From Chrysomallon squamiferum (lineage: Eukaryota; Mollusca; Gastropoda; Neomphalida; Peltospiridae): a DNA stretch of 42,500 nucleotides. A model generated the notes under the pieces. The model was not told the origin of the DNA. It ran no database searches and saw nothing but the letters and a program-made list of their open reading frames with translations. The position numbers were made by a program, and so were the translations under genes. Within the stretch, counting starts at the first letter, position 1. Each line of letters opens with the position of its first letter. Shown here piece by piece: positions 1 through 10,590 of this stretch. Where the stretch lies: contig CM022672.1 of assembly GCA_012295275.1 (NCBI GenBank), positions 10,677,904-10,720,403 of the forward strand. The letters are read 5' to 3'.

Positions 1-954
1 TTTTTATGATATTAATTATTTTATTTATACTAAATAACAGCCAAGCTAAAGAATAATAAATAGAAACATTTGGGCTAAATGCTTAACTCCGAATCACAAT
101 AAACCATAATGCTTATTAATCTTTTGTAATATAATATTACACAGGTGTTAATTAAACGTCTGTTACCATTCAAACACTTTAAAAAAAAAATTTTGGTTAC
201 AGATTAATTTATGGTTATAATTTTTAGATCAACACTGTTTGCTAATCTTTCTCAGAATGTTTCCAATTTATCTAGCAGCCTTCTGATGCCCTGCACACAA
301 AAGGTTAATTCTTTTTAATAACTAATTCTAATTTTGCCCACTTATAAACCAGCCCTGGTTCTACATCCCTATGAAGATGTTGGGTGTAATTCCTCATAGT
401 CTGAATCAGTACAAATCCCATATTGAGATATGTAAAAATAATGTACAATAAAATCAGTTAACAGATATAAATTATGTTCCTGTCGAGGGTTCCAGTTATT
501 ATATATTAAATAGCAATAGCCATATTTCCCATTTTCCTTTATAAGTAACCATAATTCCCCCTAATAGGTCATGGTTAGCAGAATGACCTAAAATACCTTT
601 TTTCTCCATAGATGGGTCTCTTGCCCATAGGGCTTACTCCCATTTGGTTGAATTCCCACTTGTCGAAGTGCTAAAACAACAACAGTGGTCTTACTGACAT
701 GCATGTTGTTACCTCAGTCAGTATAATGAACTGTTCCAGATTATTTGGAAACCGATTATTATTGTATAGATGATATGGATGTCACTTATCACATAAAGTA
801 TCCAAATATGACAAATATCGAAAAAATCCATGCACTGAATGGAGTGATTGTCTGTAATTGACTAAAAACGAAGGTATTCATCTAAAAAAAAAAATTAAAA
901 ATGTTTTTATATACTCAAGAGGCCATGGAGAACATATATTGGTAAATGAACATT
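1..954. other. AT-rich stretch without a recognised gene
   Basis: No open frame with a believable protein and no recognisable repeat family was seen. The sequence is less repetitive than most of the window. It could be old transposon-derived or intergenic DNA, but nothing in it supports a specific call. Confidence 0.5.
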
Positions 955-997
955 TGTATATAAAACGAATTGTTCGTAAACCGAATTGTACGTAAAC

Positions 998-1126
998 CGA
1001 AGCGATGGCAGACACCCGAACATCACTCTCATAATTTTCAATTATTTCTCTCTTAACCTCTACTGTGATACGTTTATACTTTCCACCAGCACTATCGCTT
1101 TCACTTTTTGTTTTCAAGGGCGCCAT
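998..1126 (-). pseudogene. Tigger/pogo transposase N-terminal fragment
   Basis: The reading frame starts at an ATG (1126-1124). It encodes about 43 residues beginning MAPLKTKSESDSAGGKYKR and continuing with VKREIIENYES and VRVSAIAS. This looks like the first part of the psq/CENP-B-type helix-turn-helix that starts Tigger transposases, where a KREIIEKYE-like helix is followed by RVSxIA. After residue 43 the frame enters subterminal repeat sequence, so the rest of the DNA-binding region and the whole DDE catalytic domain are gone. It cannot encode an active transposase. Confidence 0.6.
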
Positions 1127-1300
1127 ATTGAAAGGGTAAGATAAAAATATATATATATATACACGTAAAAGCAGAAACACTTTAAAAAAGGCGAGCGAAC
1201 AATCTCAATGCAAAAAGCTATTGAATTGCAACTGCGTATCGAAGACTAAAGGCCCTAATTAATTATATAAATTTGTTACAGGGCATGCCTATAATCCTTA

Positions 1301-1373
1301 CTTTGACCTCGGTTTTGACTTAAGCATCTATTTTTATCTTTACTAGATGTTGACGTCAAAACCGACGTCAAAG
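1301..1373. repeat. 30-bp-arm inverted repeat with 13-nt loop
   Basis: The arms 1301-1330 and 1344-1373 are reverse complements at about 26 of 30 positions, separated by a T-rich 13-nt loop. Each arm carries GTCAAAACCGA or its complement. The hairpin lies inside the Tigger relic, upstream of its transposase fragment, so it may be part of that element's 5' region. Confidence 0.7.
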
Positions 1374-1512
1374 GAAAGCTTGTCATGACGCGTCGCTATA
1401 GTTCGTAATTCGGGACATTATTTGTAAACCGAGACAAAAATTGCCCAAGATCACGGTTCGTAATCTGATTTATTTGTGCATCGAGGGGTTCGAAATCCGA
1501 GGTTCCACTGTA

Positions 1513-2169
1513 CAAAGTTTTATTCACAAAAGAAATTATGAAAAACTATGAAGAGGCCATAAACAGATAATCAAATTTATGTATATTGATAAATAAACTA
1601 TTGTCCGTCTATAATCAAAACTTGTATGAACACCAAGAGGCCATGTTTATTACATACAGAGGTAATCAGAAAAAAATAAAAATAATAATAAATATAAAAT
1701 ATACATTTGAAAAATAATAATAAAAATAAAAATTACATATTCACTGAAATAAGTTTATTTAATTTCCGAAACCCTTTTCAGACCATCTTTACGTTCGTTA
1801 GACAACACTGCAAAAAAATCCGGTTTTTAAATCCAAAAATAATAATAAAATGAAATAATCTAAATAATAGTAAGAAGTATAACATCAATAAAAAGAACAA
1901 CAATTATAGTGTAAAAAAGAAACAACCAAACAATAATAATAATATCCATTTTTTTTTTTTTTTTTTTTTTTTATTTGGTTGTTGTTGTTTTTTTGGTTTC
2001 TTTGCGGTTTTTTTCTACAAATTTGTACATATTAGGAAAGAGGAATACTTATTTTTTATAATTATTTTTTATATTTCTTTTTTTTCTTTTTTTTTTTTTT
2101 TCTTTTATTTGTTTATTTTATTTTTTTTTTTTTATTTTTTATTTTTTTGTTATTTTGTTATTATAATCG

Positions 2170-2224
<55 letters not shown>

Positions 2225-2712
2225 TATTTGAACATACAGAATTTAAAACACAGTTGATTGCCTTTCTCCACAATTGTTTATTATTGTTATTTATAACATT
2301 TTAACGCTCGGAAACAAAAGCATATATATAAAATAAAAAGTATCTGAAAAAACGGGCTTTTTTCCCCCTGTTTATAGCAACATGTTTAACCATATCTCTG
2401 GGTTGCATTTGGATGTACACAGTAACTTATATTTAAATAAAACAAATAAATATACAGTGTCAAAAAAAAGGAAAATAATCCTGGATCTTCGTAACACATA
2501 ACTAATACCAAGGGCAAAACCAGAGCTGAACAGTTCAACACACAAACCACAGCAGTGTTATGGAAATGCATCTGGCCAGCAATGGAGATAACTCTTCGTA
2601 AAACAAAAAATTAATAATAATAATAATAACTGCTTTTGAATGCAAATAATATTCTCTAATCGTTTATTACGTTTTATTTTACTATTATTATTTAATTTCT
2701 AATTTTTCCCTT
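1513..2712. other. AT-rich region with poly-T runs and no gene
   Basis: The stretch contains ATA-rich sequence, long T runs (about 1949-1972, 2082-2100 and 2179-2219) and no convincing coding frame. The part from about 2220 to 2712 lies downstream of the - strand gene and would include its 3' untranslated region. Several AATAAA-like signals occur on the - strand, but none can be singled out. Confidence 0.5.
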
Positions 2713-3154
2713 CTAACATATCTTAGACACCAGTTTCGTTAAGCTATCTTCGTCATCGACATCGTTGTTCGCTGCGACGTTGTTGGTCTGAGACGTCGAC
2801 ACCGTTGGTGACTTTTTATTCAACGAATTTGGAATCGGGTGACAAGGACTGGCGACGACTGCGATGATTTCAGAGAACCTCACGCGCTTCTTCTGCTTGG
2901 TAAGGAAACTCTTTCCTCTCTTGTTTCGTAGAATGGACTTCAGTTTCTTCGGTATGCAGTCTTTGGCTTTGAGACTTTTGTTCACGCCACCATAGCGTTT
3001 CTTGGGAAGTTGACGAGAAGGAGGCTCTGAGTCTACTGTGACGTTCTCGAGCTGAGACGCTAGCTCCTTCACGCTGTTTTCTCCTATGACGCCGAGCTTG
3101 TCTACTGATGTACTGTTTTGTGGACTGTCATCTTGGTTCCCCATTGATTTAACA
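2713..3154 (-). CDS. Terminal coding exon of a candidate PP1-docking protein
   Basis: I do not recognise the family. This exon encodes 146 residues plus the stop, preceded by one base of a split codon. It is polar and charged with no membrane segment, as expected for a largely disordered protein. It holds a basic block KKLKSILRNKRGK and then KKRVRFSE. SILR (2937-2926) fits the SILK-type PP1 motif [GS]IL[RK]. RVRF (2886-2875) fits the RVxF PP1-docking motif. The two are 13 residues apart in the order known from PP1 regulators. The C-terminus is acidic, then ends SLTKLVSKIC. The base composition is clearly more GC-rich than the surrounding AT-rich DNA, which supports real coding. The acceptor chosen is the third of three closely spaced AGs in the - strand sequence TTTTCAGCAGTTCAG, because only it keeps frame with exon 1. 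If the upstream exon is wrong, translation could begin at the internal MGNQDDS methionine. Confidence 0.6.
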
Positions 3155-3564
3155 CTGAACTGCTGAAAAAAACACAAAATAAAACAAAAAACATTTCGTA
3201 ACTAAATTAAAAGATAAATGGAAGTACGTTTTAAGTCTAACGCTTTATGAAATTTTTATTTATTTATTTATTTACTTAGTTACTTACTTACTTACTTAGT
3301 TATGAAATGATAATTAAAATAATTAATAAAACTGGTCTCAAACTACAACACTGATAAATAAATAAATAAATAAATAAACAAACAAACAAAGAAAACAAAC
3401 AAATAAATAAATAACAGACTGCGTTAAATTAACATGTAAGGAAAATAAATGTATTATTTATTTATTTATTTATTTATTCATTTATTCATTTATCAGTATG
3501 TTTATTATGGAAAAGTTATAAAAAGAATAATAAAATTAGATACAACGAGTCGATCAAATACTAA

Positions 3565-3607
<43 letters not shown>

Positions 3608-4050
3608 TTTTTACTATTATTTTTATTATTATTATTATTAAAAGATATTTTAGAATAAGGACACGGTAAGAATAAGACAGAATATAAAGGTACATATCCC
3701 ACAGAAAATTATAAACTCCATTAAATAAAATGTTATATGATTCCCATTCCATTATTCACTAGATTTGCTGATATATCTTAAATGTATTTAAATCAGATAA
3801 TTCCAGATTATACTACGGGTTTGTACGCATGTAATGGTAGGTGTAAATATGTATCAAAATATTTTTATATAATAATGGTAATGCACAAGTCCAATTGTTA
3901 AAATATTTGACAGCATTTGAAAACGTTTCATGCGTTGTCGATTTTAAAATTTTAAATTCTTGAAATTCTAGGATTATAATGTAACTTTTTGAAAGTGAAT
4001 AATAAATTTAATTTAATAAACATGAATGTGTAAATTAATATTAAGATTAC
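3155..4050 (-). other. Intron of the PP1-docking candidate, with microsatellites
   Basis: This proposed 896-bp intron has GT-AG ends on the - strand. It holds (TTTA)n and (TTAC)n at about 3256-3300, (AAAT)n and (AAAC)n at 3353-3415, (TTTA)n at 3447-3495, and (AAT)n followed by ATT-rich sequence at 3567-3645. The rest is plain AT-rich sequence. Confidence 0.45.
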
Positions 4051-4103
4051 CTTTCATCGCCAGAAAACTTAATGTCCACATGTGACGTCACTGTTTTGTT
4101 CAT
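4051..4103 (-). CDS. Proposed first coding exon of the PP1-docking candidate
   Basis: The ATG at 4103-4101 opens 17 codons, MNKTVTSHVDIKFSGDE, plus two bases of a split codon. The exon ends at a good donor, GAAAG then GTAATC on the - strand. Joined to the terminal exon at 3154, the split codon reads AGT (Ser). The joined coding sequence is 495 nt, giving 164 residues plus a stop. The noncoding part of this exon would extend to 4228, just after a pyrimidine-rich acceptor (TTTTTTTGTTCAG), so an upstream 5' UTR exon would be expected. A full palindromic TGACGTCA lies within the coding part (4083-4090). Splice sites and frame support the model, but there is no homology to confirm it. Confidence 0.45.
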
Positions 4104-4228
4104 AGTAATAAAAGATGACAGTACGAGATTTGACGAAACGTATTGTTGTTATGTATCTCAAAACAACTTCGCTCCATTTCAGTTGATCTTGAAATAATGC
4201 ATTTTGATGGCAAGTCCTTTCTGATACA

Positions 4229-4584
4229 CTGAACAAAAAAACCAAAAAAAACAATGAAATAATATATATATATATATATAAAATTGTTTAATTATTTAAT
4301 TGTTGACCGACATGATTATGCTGTAAAATAACGCTGAATGGTACTTAATATGTATTTATAAAAAGAAGCTGACTTCTGTTGTTAAATGAAAATGTATATC
4401 TCCGATCGTGAAATTCTTATCTTATTACTTTTGTTTTAAAAATAATAAAAATAATAATAAATAGATAACAGAAAGTAAGATGATAGTGTTTTCAATCTCA
4501 AAATAGACAAAAAGTCACTGGTATTATTAATAAAATAATTGTTATAAATATTAAAACTGATTATTTATCTGTTTACTTACTTAC

Positions 4585-4627
<43 letters not shown>

Positions 4628-4930
4628 TTTTATATATTCATATAATTATTAACGATATTTTTATAACTGATAACATAAGATTATCAATAATATTTGGATA
4701 TTTCTATTTTTATTAATTTCATTAACTGTTAACAATTTTCAGATGAATATTAACAATGTTCTTACGAATTAACTTATTCAGCCAATCAGAAAATGTCAGA
4801 TATATAAATTGTTACTGAATCTTTTCACTTAATAACAGAACATTTTATTTATTTATTTTAATTAATGCGATAATTCCTTAATATAAACCTGTTTTCCTCA
4901 AATGAATTATAAATAAACAGAATAGAATAG
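4229..4930. other. AT-rich region with TTTA array, no gene seen
   Basis: This lies upstream of the proposed first coding exon of the - strand gene. A run of TATA dinucleotides lies at about 4261-4280 and a (TTTA)n tract at about 4577-4630. No exon or clear promoter could be picked out. Confidence 0.5.
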
Positions 4931-4935
4931 CATAA

Positions 4936-5045
4936 TATAATGCAATATAATATAATATAATATAATATATTTTAATATAATATAATATAATATAATATAA
5001 TATAATATCCATACAATATAATACGATATAATATAATATCATATT
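4936..5045. repeat. Pentanucleotide (AATAT)n array
   Basis: TAATA/AATAT units repeat with few interruptions over about 110 bp. Confidence 0.8.
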
Positions 5046-5188
5046 AATAATATAACAAATAAATTAAATTAAATTAATTTAGATTTACAAACGAAACAAA
5101 CAAAAACAAATAAATAACAAAATATAATTAAATTAACTTAAAATAATACTTTTGAATAAGACCTTTTTAGAAAAAAAAGTAATTATAA

Positions 5189-5214
5189 TAATAACAACAA
5201 CAACAACAACAACG

Positions 5215-5267
<53 letters not shown>

Positions 5268-5285
5268 AATAAATAAATAAATAAT
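5189..5285. repeat. Compound microsatellite (AAC)n-(AAT)n-(AAAT)n
   Basis: Blocks of AAC, then AAT, then AAAT units follow one another, a slippage-type arrangement that recurs several times in this window. Confidence 0.85.
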
Positions 5286-5289
5286 ACTG

Positions 5290-5665
5290 TTAATGTGCTC
5301 GTGATTGATTTTCTGTCCTAACCTATCATCTCGTGAATAATGGAGATTTGGTTGTTTTCAAACCTCTGATTGTGGACATAATTAAGCTTATGATAAAGGA
5401 AACATATTTGCCTTTGGCTATCTCTTCCATTAAATGTAACAGTCAAACATCTGTGACGTATCTTTCGAGTCACACTGGTTGGAGCGGGCAATTGCACAAT
5501 AGGGTACTATTCTTACTCACTGTTCCATGTCATTTCTGATGTCACCGTTATGTGTGCCATTTTTAATTATCTTGATTTTTCGGCATTCTTTCTGATTGTT
5601 TCATACTTTTCTTTGTTTGCTCTTTACATTCATTATGATCAGATAGTTTTATTTTCCTTTTTGGT
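5290..5665. other. Non-repetitive island without a recognised gene
   Basis: This is balanced sequence between microsatellites. A 68-codon + strand frame (5333-5539) has no recognisable domain and no splice context that I could defend. It may be noncoding regulatory or intergenic DNA. Confidence 0.35.
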
Positions 5666-5674
5666 AAGTATTAA

Positions 5675-5687
5675 TAGTAGTAGTAAC

Positions 5688-5772
<85 letters not shown>

Positions 5773-5774
5773 AC

Positions 5775-5809
<35 letters not shown>

Positions 5810-6080
5810 TGGTAGTGGTGGTATTAGTAGTAGTATTAGTACTAGTGGTGGTAGTGGTGTTGATGGTGGTCGTCGTAGTAGTGGTGATGGTGGGGTATAG
5901 CAGCAATAACAGCAACGGCAATGGAAGTAATAAAAGTAACAACAGCAGTGGTAGCAACAGCAGCAACAGCAGTGGAAGCAATAGTATAGTAGGAGCAGAA
6001 AGAGCGGAACCAGTAGTAGCAGTAACTGTAGAAATAGTTGCCATAGTCGTTGTAGCAATAGTACTACTGTTGATGTTGCT
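5675..6080. repeat. (AGT)n microsatellite with a degenerate 3' flank
   Basis: Nearly pure AGT units run from about 5675 to 5810. They then decay through GGT, AGC and AAC variants to about 6080. Every long frame here (poly-Ser, poly-Leu, poly-Thr or poly-Val) is a by-product of the repeat. Confidence 0.9.
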
Positions 6081-6089
6081 GCTGTTGTA

Positions 6090-6985
6090 ACACAAATATC
6101 AAGTCGCTAGTTTTCCGAATACACGATAATTCACTAAATAGATGTTCTAAATACGTTATGTTTACAGTTATTTAATATGTTTATGTCCTAGTCTTTTTAT
6201 AGATTAGTTCGTTAGTTTACACTGTAAAGAACCCTTGAACTTACTTAGTAATATTATTATTATTATTGTTGTTGTTGTTTGTTTACATACAGACAAAATA
6301 AACGAGAATTCGCTATAAATACGTTCTAAATACATTTATTTGATTATTTATTTACATACAAAACAAGTACACAAATACCTGAGAAATTATTAAATATACG
6401 TTCTAAATTTCTGAATATATTATTTTGTTATTTATTTACACACCTAAAACTCCCCCTAAACTGTTATATCAGTATTTCCACGATTTATTCTATTGCTACC
6501 TTTGTTTTCAGAGATTTCAGAAACTACATCAAGATTTTACGTATCTTTCTGTCCACTGCATTTTAGCCGGTTCCATTCATAACTGTGTTCCATCTTCTCT
6601 TTAACGTGTAAATGAAAACAAGTATGAAATAACGCTTTGAGTGAAGTGTAAAACTGTATCCTAGGCAACTACGAGTCTCGTAAACAGCAGTCGATACGTC
6701 AGCCTCTGACTGCACACAGGGATATATAATATATAAAATAAAGTAAGCTTTATACTCCGTTTTGTTAACAAAGCAGAGTAATAAACATTTAACCGCAAAT
6801 TAGCTGGTGATAAAACAGCGTGAATAGAAAAGAAATTATTATTTAATTTCGTTGACGTTCCCATTTGAATGCCATTTTTATTAATTTTTTCTTTATTACA
6901 TCCAATTATAATAATAATAATAATTGCGTGTCTGTGCGCGGGTGTTTGAAGAAATGAAACAGATATAAACATTTTCACAGATAGC
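6090..6985. other. AT-rich sequence without a recognised gene
   Basis: It contains dispersed ACGTTCTAAATAC-type motifs (near 6145, 6321 and 6389) that suggest a loose old duplication. No supported coding frame was seen. The 108-codon - strand frame at 6661-6987 has no recognisable domain and contains a microsatellite stretch. Confidence 0.4.
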
Positions 6986-6991
6986 ATGATG

Positions 6992-6993
6992 AA

Positions 6994-7090
<97 letters not shown>

Positions 7091-7091
7091 C
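6992..7091. repeat. (AAT)n joined head-on to (ATT)n: 100-bp palindrome
   Basis: About 15 AAT units are followed directly by about 17 ATT units, so the two halves are reverse complements with almost no spacer. An AAAT array follows at about 7098-7120. Confidence 0.9.
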
Positions 7092-7100
7092 TGTAATAAA

Positions 7101-7131
<31 letters not shown>

Positions 7132-7259
7132 TGTTTTCTGTTTCAGTTCTTCTTTTTTTTTTCAATTTTTATTTATTTATTTATTTATTTATTTTGTTTG
7201 TTTTGTTTCACCCACTATTGGTATTATTATTATTAATCAGTTTAATAAATTTCGTTTTA

Positions 7260-7730
7260 TATTCGGTTACGTATCAGCATGAACATTATACAGACAATCG
7301 GCGCCCGTAATCAACAGCTTGAATTTGCTCGCTTTGCGGAAGCTTTGTACACCAAGAGCAGGCGAGCGTGGACCTACATTCATCTCGCCACATTATTAAA
7401 TCGCATGAAAACCTTATCAGTTAATAGAAGTGACATTTTCTGTCCTGTTTGCGCTGTTATTAATTATTTCACAAAGCTTCCGTAAATAACTCTTTAGATT
7501 AGACACATCAGTTGGCACCGAGCAGAGCGCTTTTCCCGTGCTTTAACCGCGTGATTGGCCGGAATTGTGACAATTGATCAGAGATAACGGTATTCCCGTT
7601 CATTACATATTGCCGCGTTAACAAAAGATACGCGCGGAAGGAAAGGTAATTGAAAAAAAGTACGGGACACCGTTAGGACCACCATTTGACACATTTAGTT
7701 GACATCACGCCGCGTGTATTTTTTATCTTC
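7260..7730. promoter_or_regulatory. Non-repetitive GC-richer island, possible regulatory block
   Basis: About 470 bp is clearly richer in GC and CpG than its surroundings and free of microsatellites. It contains homeodomain-like TTAATTATT, GATA-like GAGATAACG and ATTGATCA. The + strand frame at 7279-7485 shows no known domain. A conserved noncoding element is a reasonable guess, but only cross-species alignment could show it. Confidence 0.3.
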
Positions 7731-8265
7731 GTTTTAAAACTGTGTCTTCGGATGTGGGTGAATTGAAGGTTTTCTGTTATTTATTTTATTTCATTTTATT
7801 TATTTACTCACTCACTTACGTAGCTTTTTTCTTCTTCTTCTTTCAATGTAAGATACCAGTTAATAAACAATAAAACAGAATAACCTCATTAAAGATGGAT
7901 AGATAGCAAGTTATCACGTGATATGTGTGTCTGTGTGTATGTTTGTGTATTTGCGTGTGTCTGTGTATGTGTGTGTGCGCGCGCTATATGACAACAGAAT
8001 ATAAATATAATTTTTAGGAGACACAGAATACATAGATTTACTAAAACTTGATTTAAATAAAAGTTACAATGACCAACTGTCTGAATGCTTTTTGCACATT
8101 AGTGTCATTTGATAAGTCTAATGTGAGTCGGAGGGTTTGCAGCAATATCAGTTTCTGTTATACTTTACGTTACCTTTAGTCATTGCTATAACGATATAAT
8201 TTATATAACAGCTATATATTTCAGTTATTACTATAACAGTATATCTTATCTGTTCTTTATATTTA
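7731..8265. other. AT-rich sequence with a GT-rich tract
   Basis: There is an imperfect TGTGTG tract at about 7923-7982 and otherwise plain sequence. No gene was seen. Confidence 0.45.
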
Positions 8266-8269
8266 CACT

Positions 8270-8705
8270 ACAGTATCCTAAATGTGTGGCGTCTGTAAAC
8301 TTACTTCAGTACCATGTACTAAGTCACTGGCTTAAATAAATATACTTCAGCAGTAAATTTACTAGGTCATTGGCTTAAATAAATATACTTCAGTAAATAT
8401 ATTAAGTCACTGGATTAAATGATACTTCAATAAACTTACTTAAACACAGGCTTACGTATACTTCAATAAGTATACTTCAATAAGTATACTTCAATACATA
8501 AACTTCAATAAATTCACTAAGTCACTGGCTTCAGTAAATGTACTTCAATAAACCCACTTAGTCACTGGCTTCAGTACATTTATTATTTTATGGCTTCGAT
8601 AAACTTACTAATTTTTTGCTTCAATAAATACACTTCACTAAATTTTCTTAGTCTCCGGCTTTCAGTAAATATATTTAATAAACTTTACCAAGACTCTGGC
8701 TAGAC
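8270..8705. repeat. Degenerate tandem repeat of about 40 bp
   Basis: Motifs of the type ACTTCAATAAA and AGTCACTGGCTT alternate about ten times with variable spacing, which is typical of an old, decayed minisatellite. Confidence 0.7.
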
Positions 8706-8735
8706 GTTTATAATTTGTGCTTTGAACGGTGTTTC

Positions 8736-8857
8736 GTGTTGTGTAAATTTTATGTAAATGTAATGGGTTCGCTGGATAAGTGTGGTTCAGTTCCACGTGT
8801 TGTGTAAATTTTATGTAAATGTAATGGGTTCGCTGGATAAGTGTGGTTCAGTTCCAC
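8736..8857. repeat. Perfect tandem duplication of 61 bp
   Basis: 8736-8796 and 8797-8857 are identical. Perfect identity beside decayed repeats suggests a recent duplication. Each copy ends in GGTTCAGTTCC, one base off a polymerase III B-box consensus, but no box A or tRNA fold was found. Confidence 0.9.
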
Positions 8858-9020
8858 CTAAGGCGACTACAAAGCCTCGCGAGTTACACAACAATAGACG
8901 AGCTTTCCGTTGATCGTGTACTGCAGGCCGAGCAGCGGGTGTGGTATCTGCAAAGCGTGTACTCTGGTATGTGTGGGAAACGCCCGTAGAGAAAAGGCAT
9001 AATCATGGTAATGTGCAGGT
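8858..9020. other. Short GC-richer island of unknown nature
   Basis: A - strand open frame across this island ends in a stop at 8867. Its last 50 codons are varied in composition, unlike the microsatellite frames. There is no clear acceptor at its 5' side and no recognised domain, so it is not called as a gene. Confidence 0.3.
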
Positions 9021-9830
9021 AAAAAAAAAAAAGGTGAAAAAAAAAAATAAAAAAATAAAAAAATAAAAAAATTATATATATATATATTCTTGTTGTTGTT
9101 TAATCTGATTTTCAAAGTCAATTATTTTATTTAATTAGAAAAACAAACCAAAAAAAAAACAACCCCAAAAAACAACAAAAATAATGGTATGAAAAGTAAA
9201 ATTTATGCTTGTGGATGGATGGATGGATGGATGGATGGATTGGGAATACAAACGAAAGAATTCATGTGAGCAAGGGCTAGATTAACCATTAAGCAAAAAT
9301 TAACCCATGCTTAGAGCATCAATGGAAGAGGGTCACCTTGAAAAATTTCCATTACTGGATTTATTATGGATAATCTGTACAACCTGTCAATCTTGGAGTA
9401 ACCGCTAAGCATAACAAGCGCTTCCACATAGGTTTAGATATATAGTGCTGTCTTTGTCTTGTTTTATTATGAAGGATTTATGTTTTATCCTGCATCATCT
9501 GTTAGATATAATAAGCATGGACCTACGGCATTACACGAAGCAAATTGGACATCAAAACAGTATAAAAAAAATAAAAAAAAAGACAACAAAATTTAAATGT
9601 GCTTTGGCCCTGCATTTCTCTCTCTCTCTCTATCTCTCTCTGTCTGTGTGAGTGTCTGTTTGTTCATTTGTGTCAATAAATAGATGATCAGACATTGAAA
9701 TGTTGTGAGATTCACATTAAACGTTTATTCATTCATTTACAGTTATACGATAGTTAAATCTGTGCATTATGTACACAACCTAGAAATGCATATTAACTTG
9801 ATCACATATATTTATTTGCCTGTTCTTGTC
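9021..9830. other. Low-complexity and plain AT-rich DNA, no gene
   Basis: It includes A-rich tracts (9021-9085 and 9150-9180), a (GGAT)n microsatellite at about 9213-9240, a pyrimidine CT-rich tract at about 9616-9645 and otherwise unremarkable sequence. Confidence 0.5.
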
Positions 9831-10136
9831 ATCATCATCACCACCATAGTCATCATTGTTACTATTATTATTATCATCATCATTATTACCATCATCATTA
9901 TGATCATCATTATGATTATTAGTGTTGTGTTGTTGCTGAAATTTTTGTCGTTTAGGTTATTGTTGTTGATGCTGTTGTTATTATCATTATTATTTTTATA
10001 TTTGTTTTATCCTTATTATTATTATTATTACTGTTGTTGTTGTTGATAACATTATTATTACTATTATTATTATTATTACTATTATTATTATTACTATTAC
10101 TATTATTATTATTAATATTACTATTATTATTATTAC

Positions 10137-10178
<42 letters not shown>

Positions 10179-10183
10179 TACTA

Positions 10184-10242
<59 letters not shown>

Positions 10243-10246
10243 TTTA

Positions 10247-10290
<44 letters not shown>

Positions 10291-10330
10291 TACTATTATT
10301 ATTATTACTACTATTATTATTAATAATACA
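9831..10330. repeat. Large (ATT)n / (ATC)n microsatellite block
   Basis: About 500 bp is dominated by ATT units. ATC and GTT variants are concentrated at the left end and ACT interruptions are spread throughout. Poly-Leu and poly-Ile frames across it are artefacts. Confidence 0.9.
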
Positions 10331-10334
10331 CTTT

Positions 10335-10590
10335 CACAAAGCTAGCAATCCAGAAAAGTCAATATTTGTTGTGACATGCAACATGTTCATCTAACAGGGA
10401 GAAAAAAGCGTAATTACGATTTATTGTGACAGTGATTGAGAACTGTTTAAATTATATTAATTTCTCTTATTTCTCACACCTGTTGTTCGCTTCCTCTGTC
10501 TGTTTACCTGAGGCCATTGCTAAAAGTTACACTCTGCTAAGCGCAAGATTTTGCGATTACGTAGCGATGACCCAAATGTGTCCGCAAGAC
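10335..10590. promoter_or_regulatory. Non-repetitive island, possible regulatory block
   Basis: Balanced sequence between a microsatellite block and a T-rich tract, with homeodomain-like GTAATTACG and CpG dinucleotides. No coding evidence was seen. A regulatory role is a guess from context only. Confidence 0.25.

Larger units (their letters stand above)
955..1510 (-). mobile_element. Tigger/pogo-like DNA transposon relic, internally deleted
   Basis: The right edge at 1510 ends in a sequence whose reverse complement begins CAGTGGAACCTCGG, the style of terminus seen in Tigger/pogo elements, and it is followed by TA (1511-1512), the usual target dinucleotide. A fragment of a transposase N-terminus lies inside on the - strand (998-1126). 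It runs directly into copies of a GTAAACCGAA-type motif (973-1002) that resemble subterminal repeats of such elements. So the body of the transposase gene is missing and the beginning of the ORF is joined to the far end. The left terminus itself was not found, so the left edge is approximate. Confidence 0.65.

Noticed and set aside
4069-4226. Frame VSERTCHQNALFQDQLKW.. as a coding exon of the - strand gene
   Set aside because: It ends in its own stop before the donor and does not connect to the terminal exon. Another frame starting at 4103 joins in phase.
5550-6095. Poly-Ser, poly-Leu and poly-Thr proteins on both strands
   Set aside because: They are translations of the (AGT)n array in different frames.
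8797-8857. tRNA gene or tRNA-derived SINE
   Set aside because: Only a near-match to box B is present. There is no box A at the right distance and no cloverleaf.
9705-10345. Poly-Leu/poly-Ile hydrophobic proteins
   Set aside because: They are translations of (ATT)n. The apparent membrane segments are artefacts.
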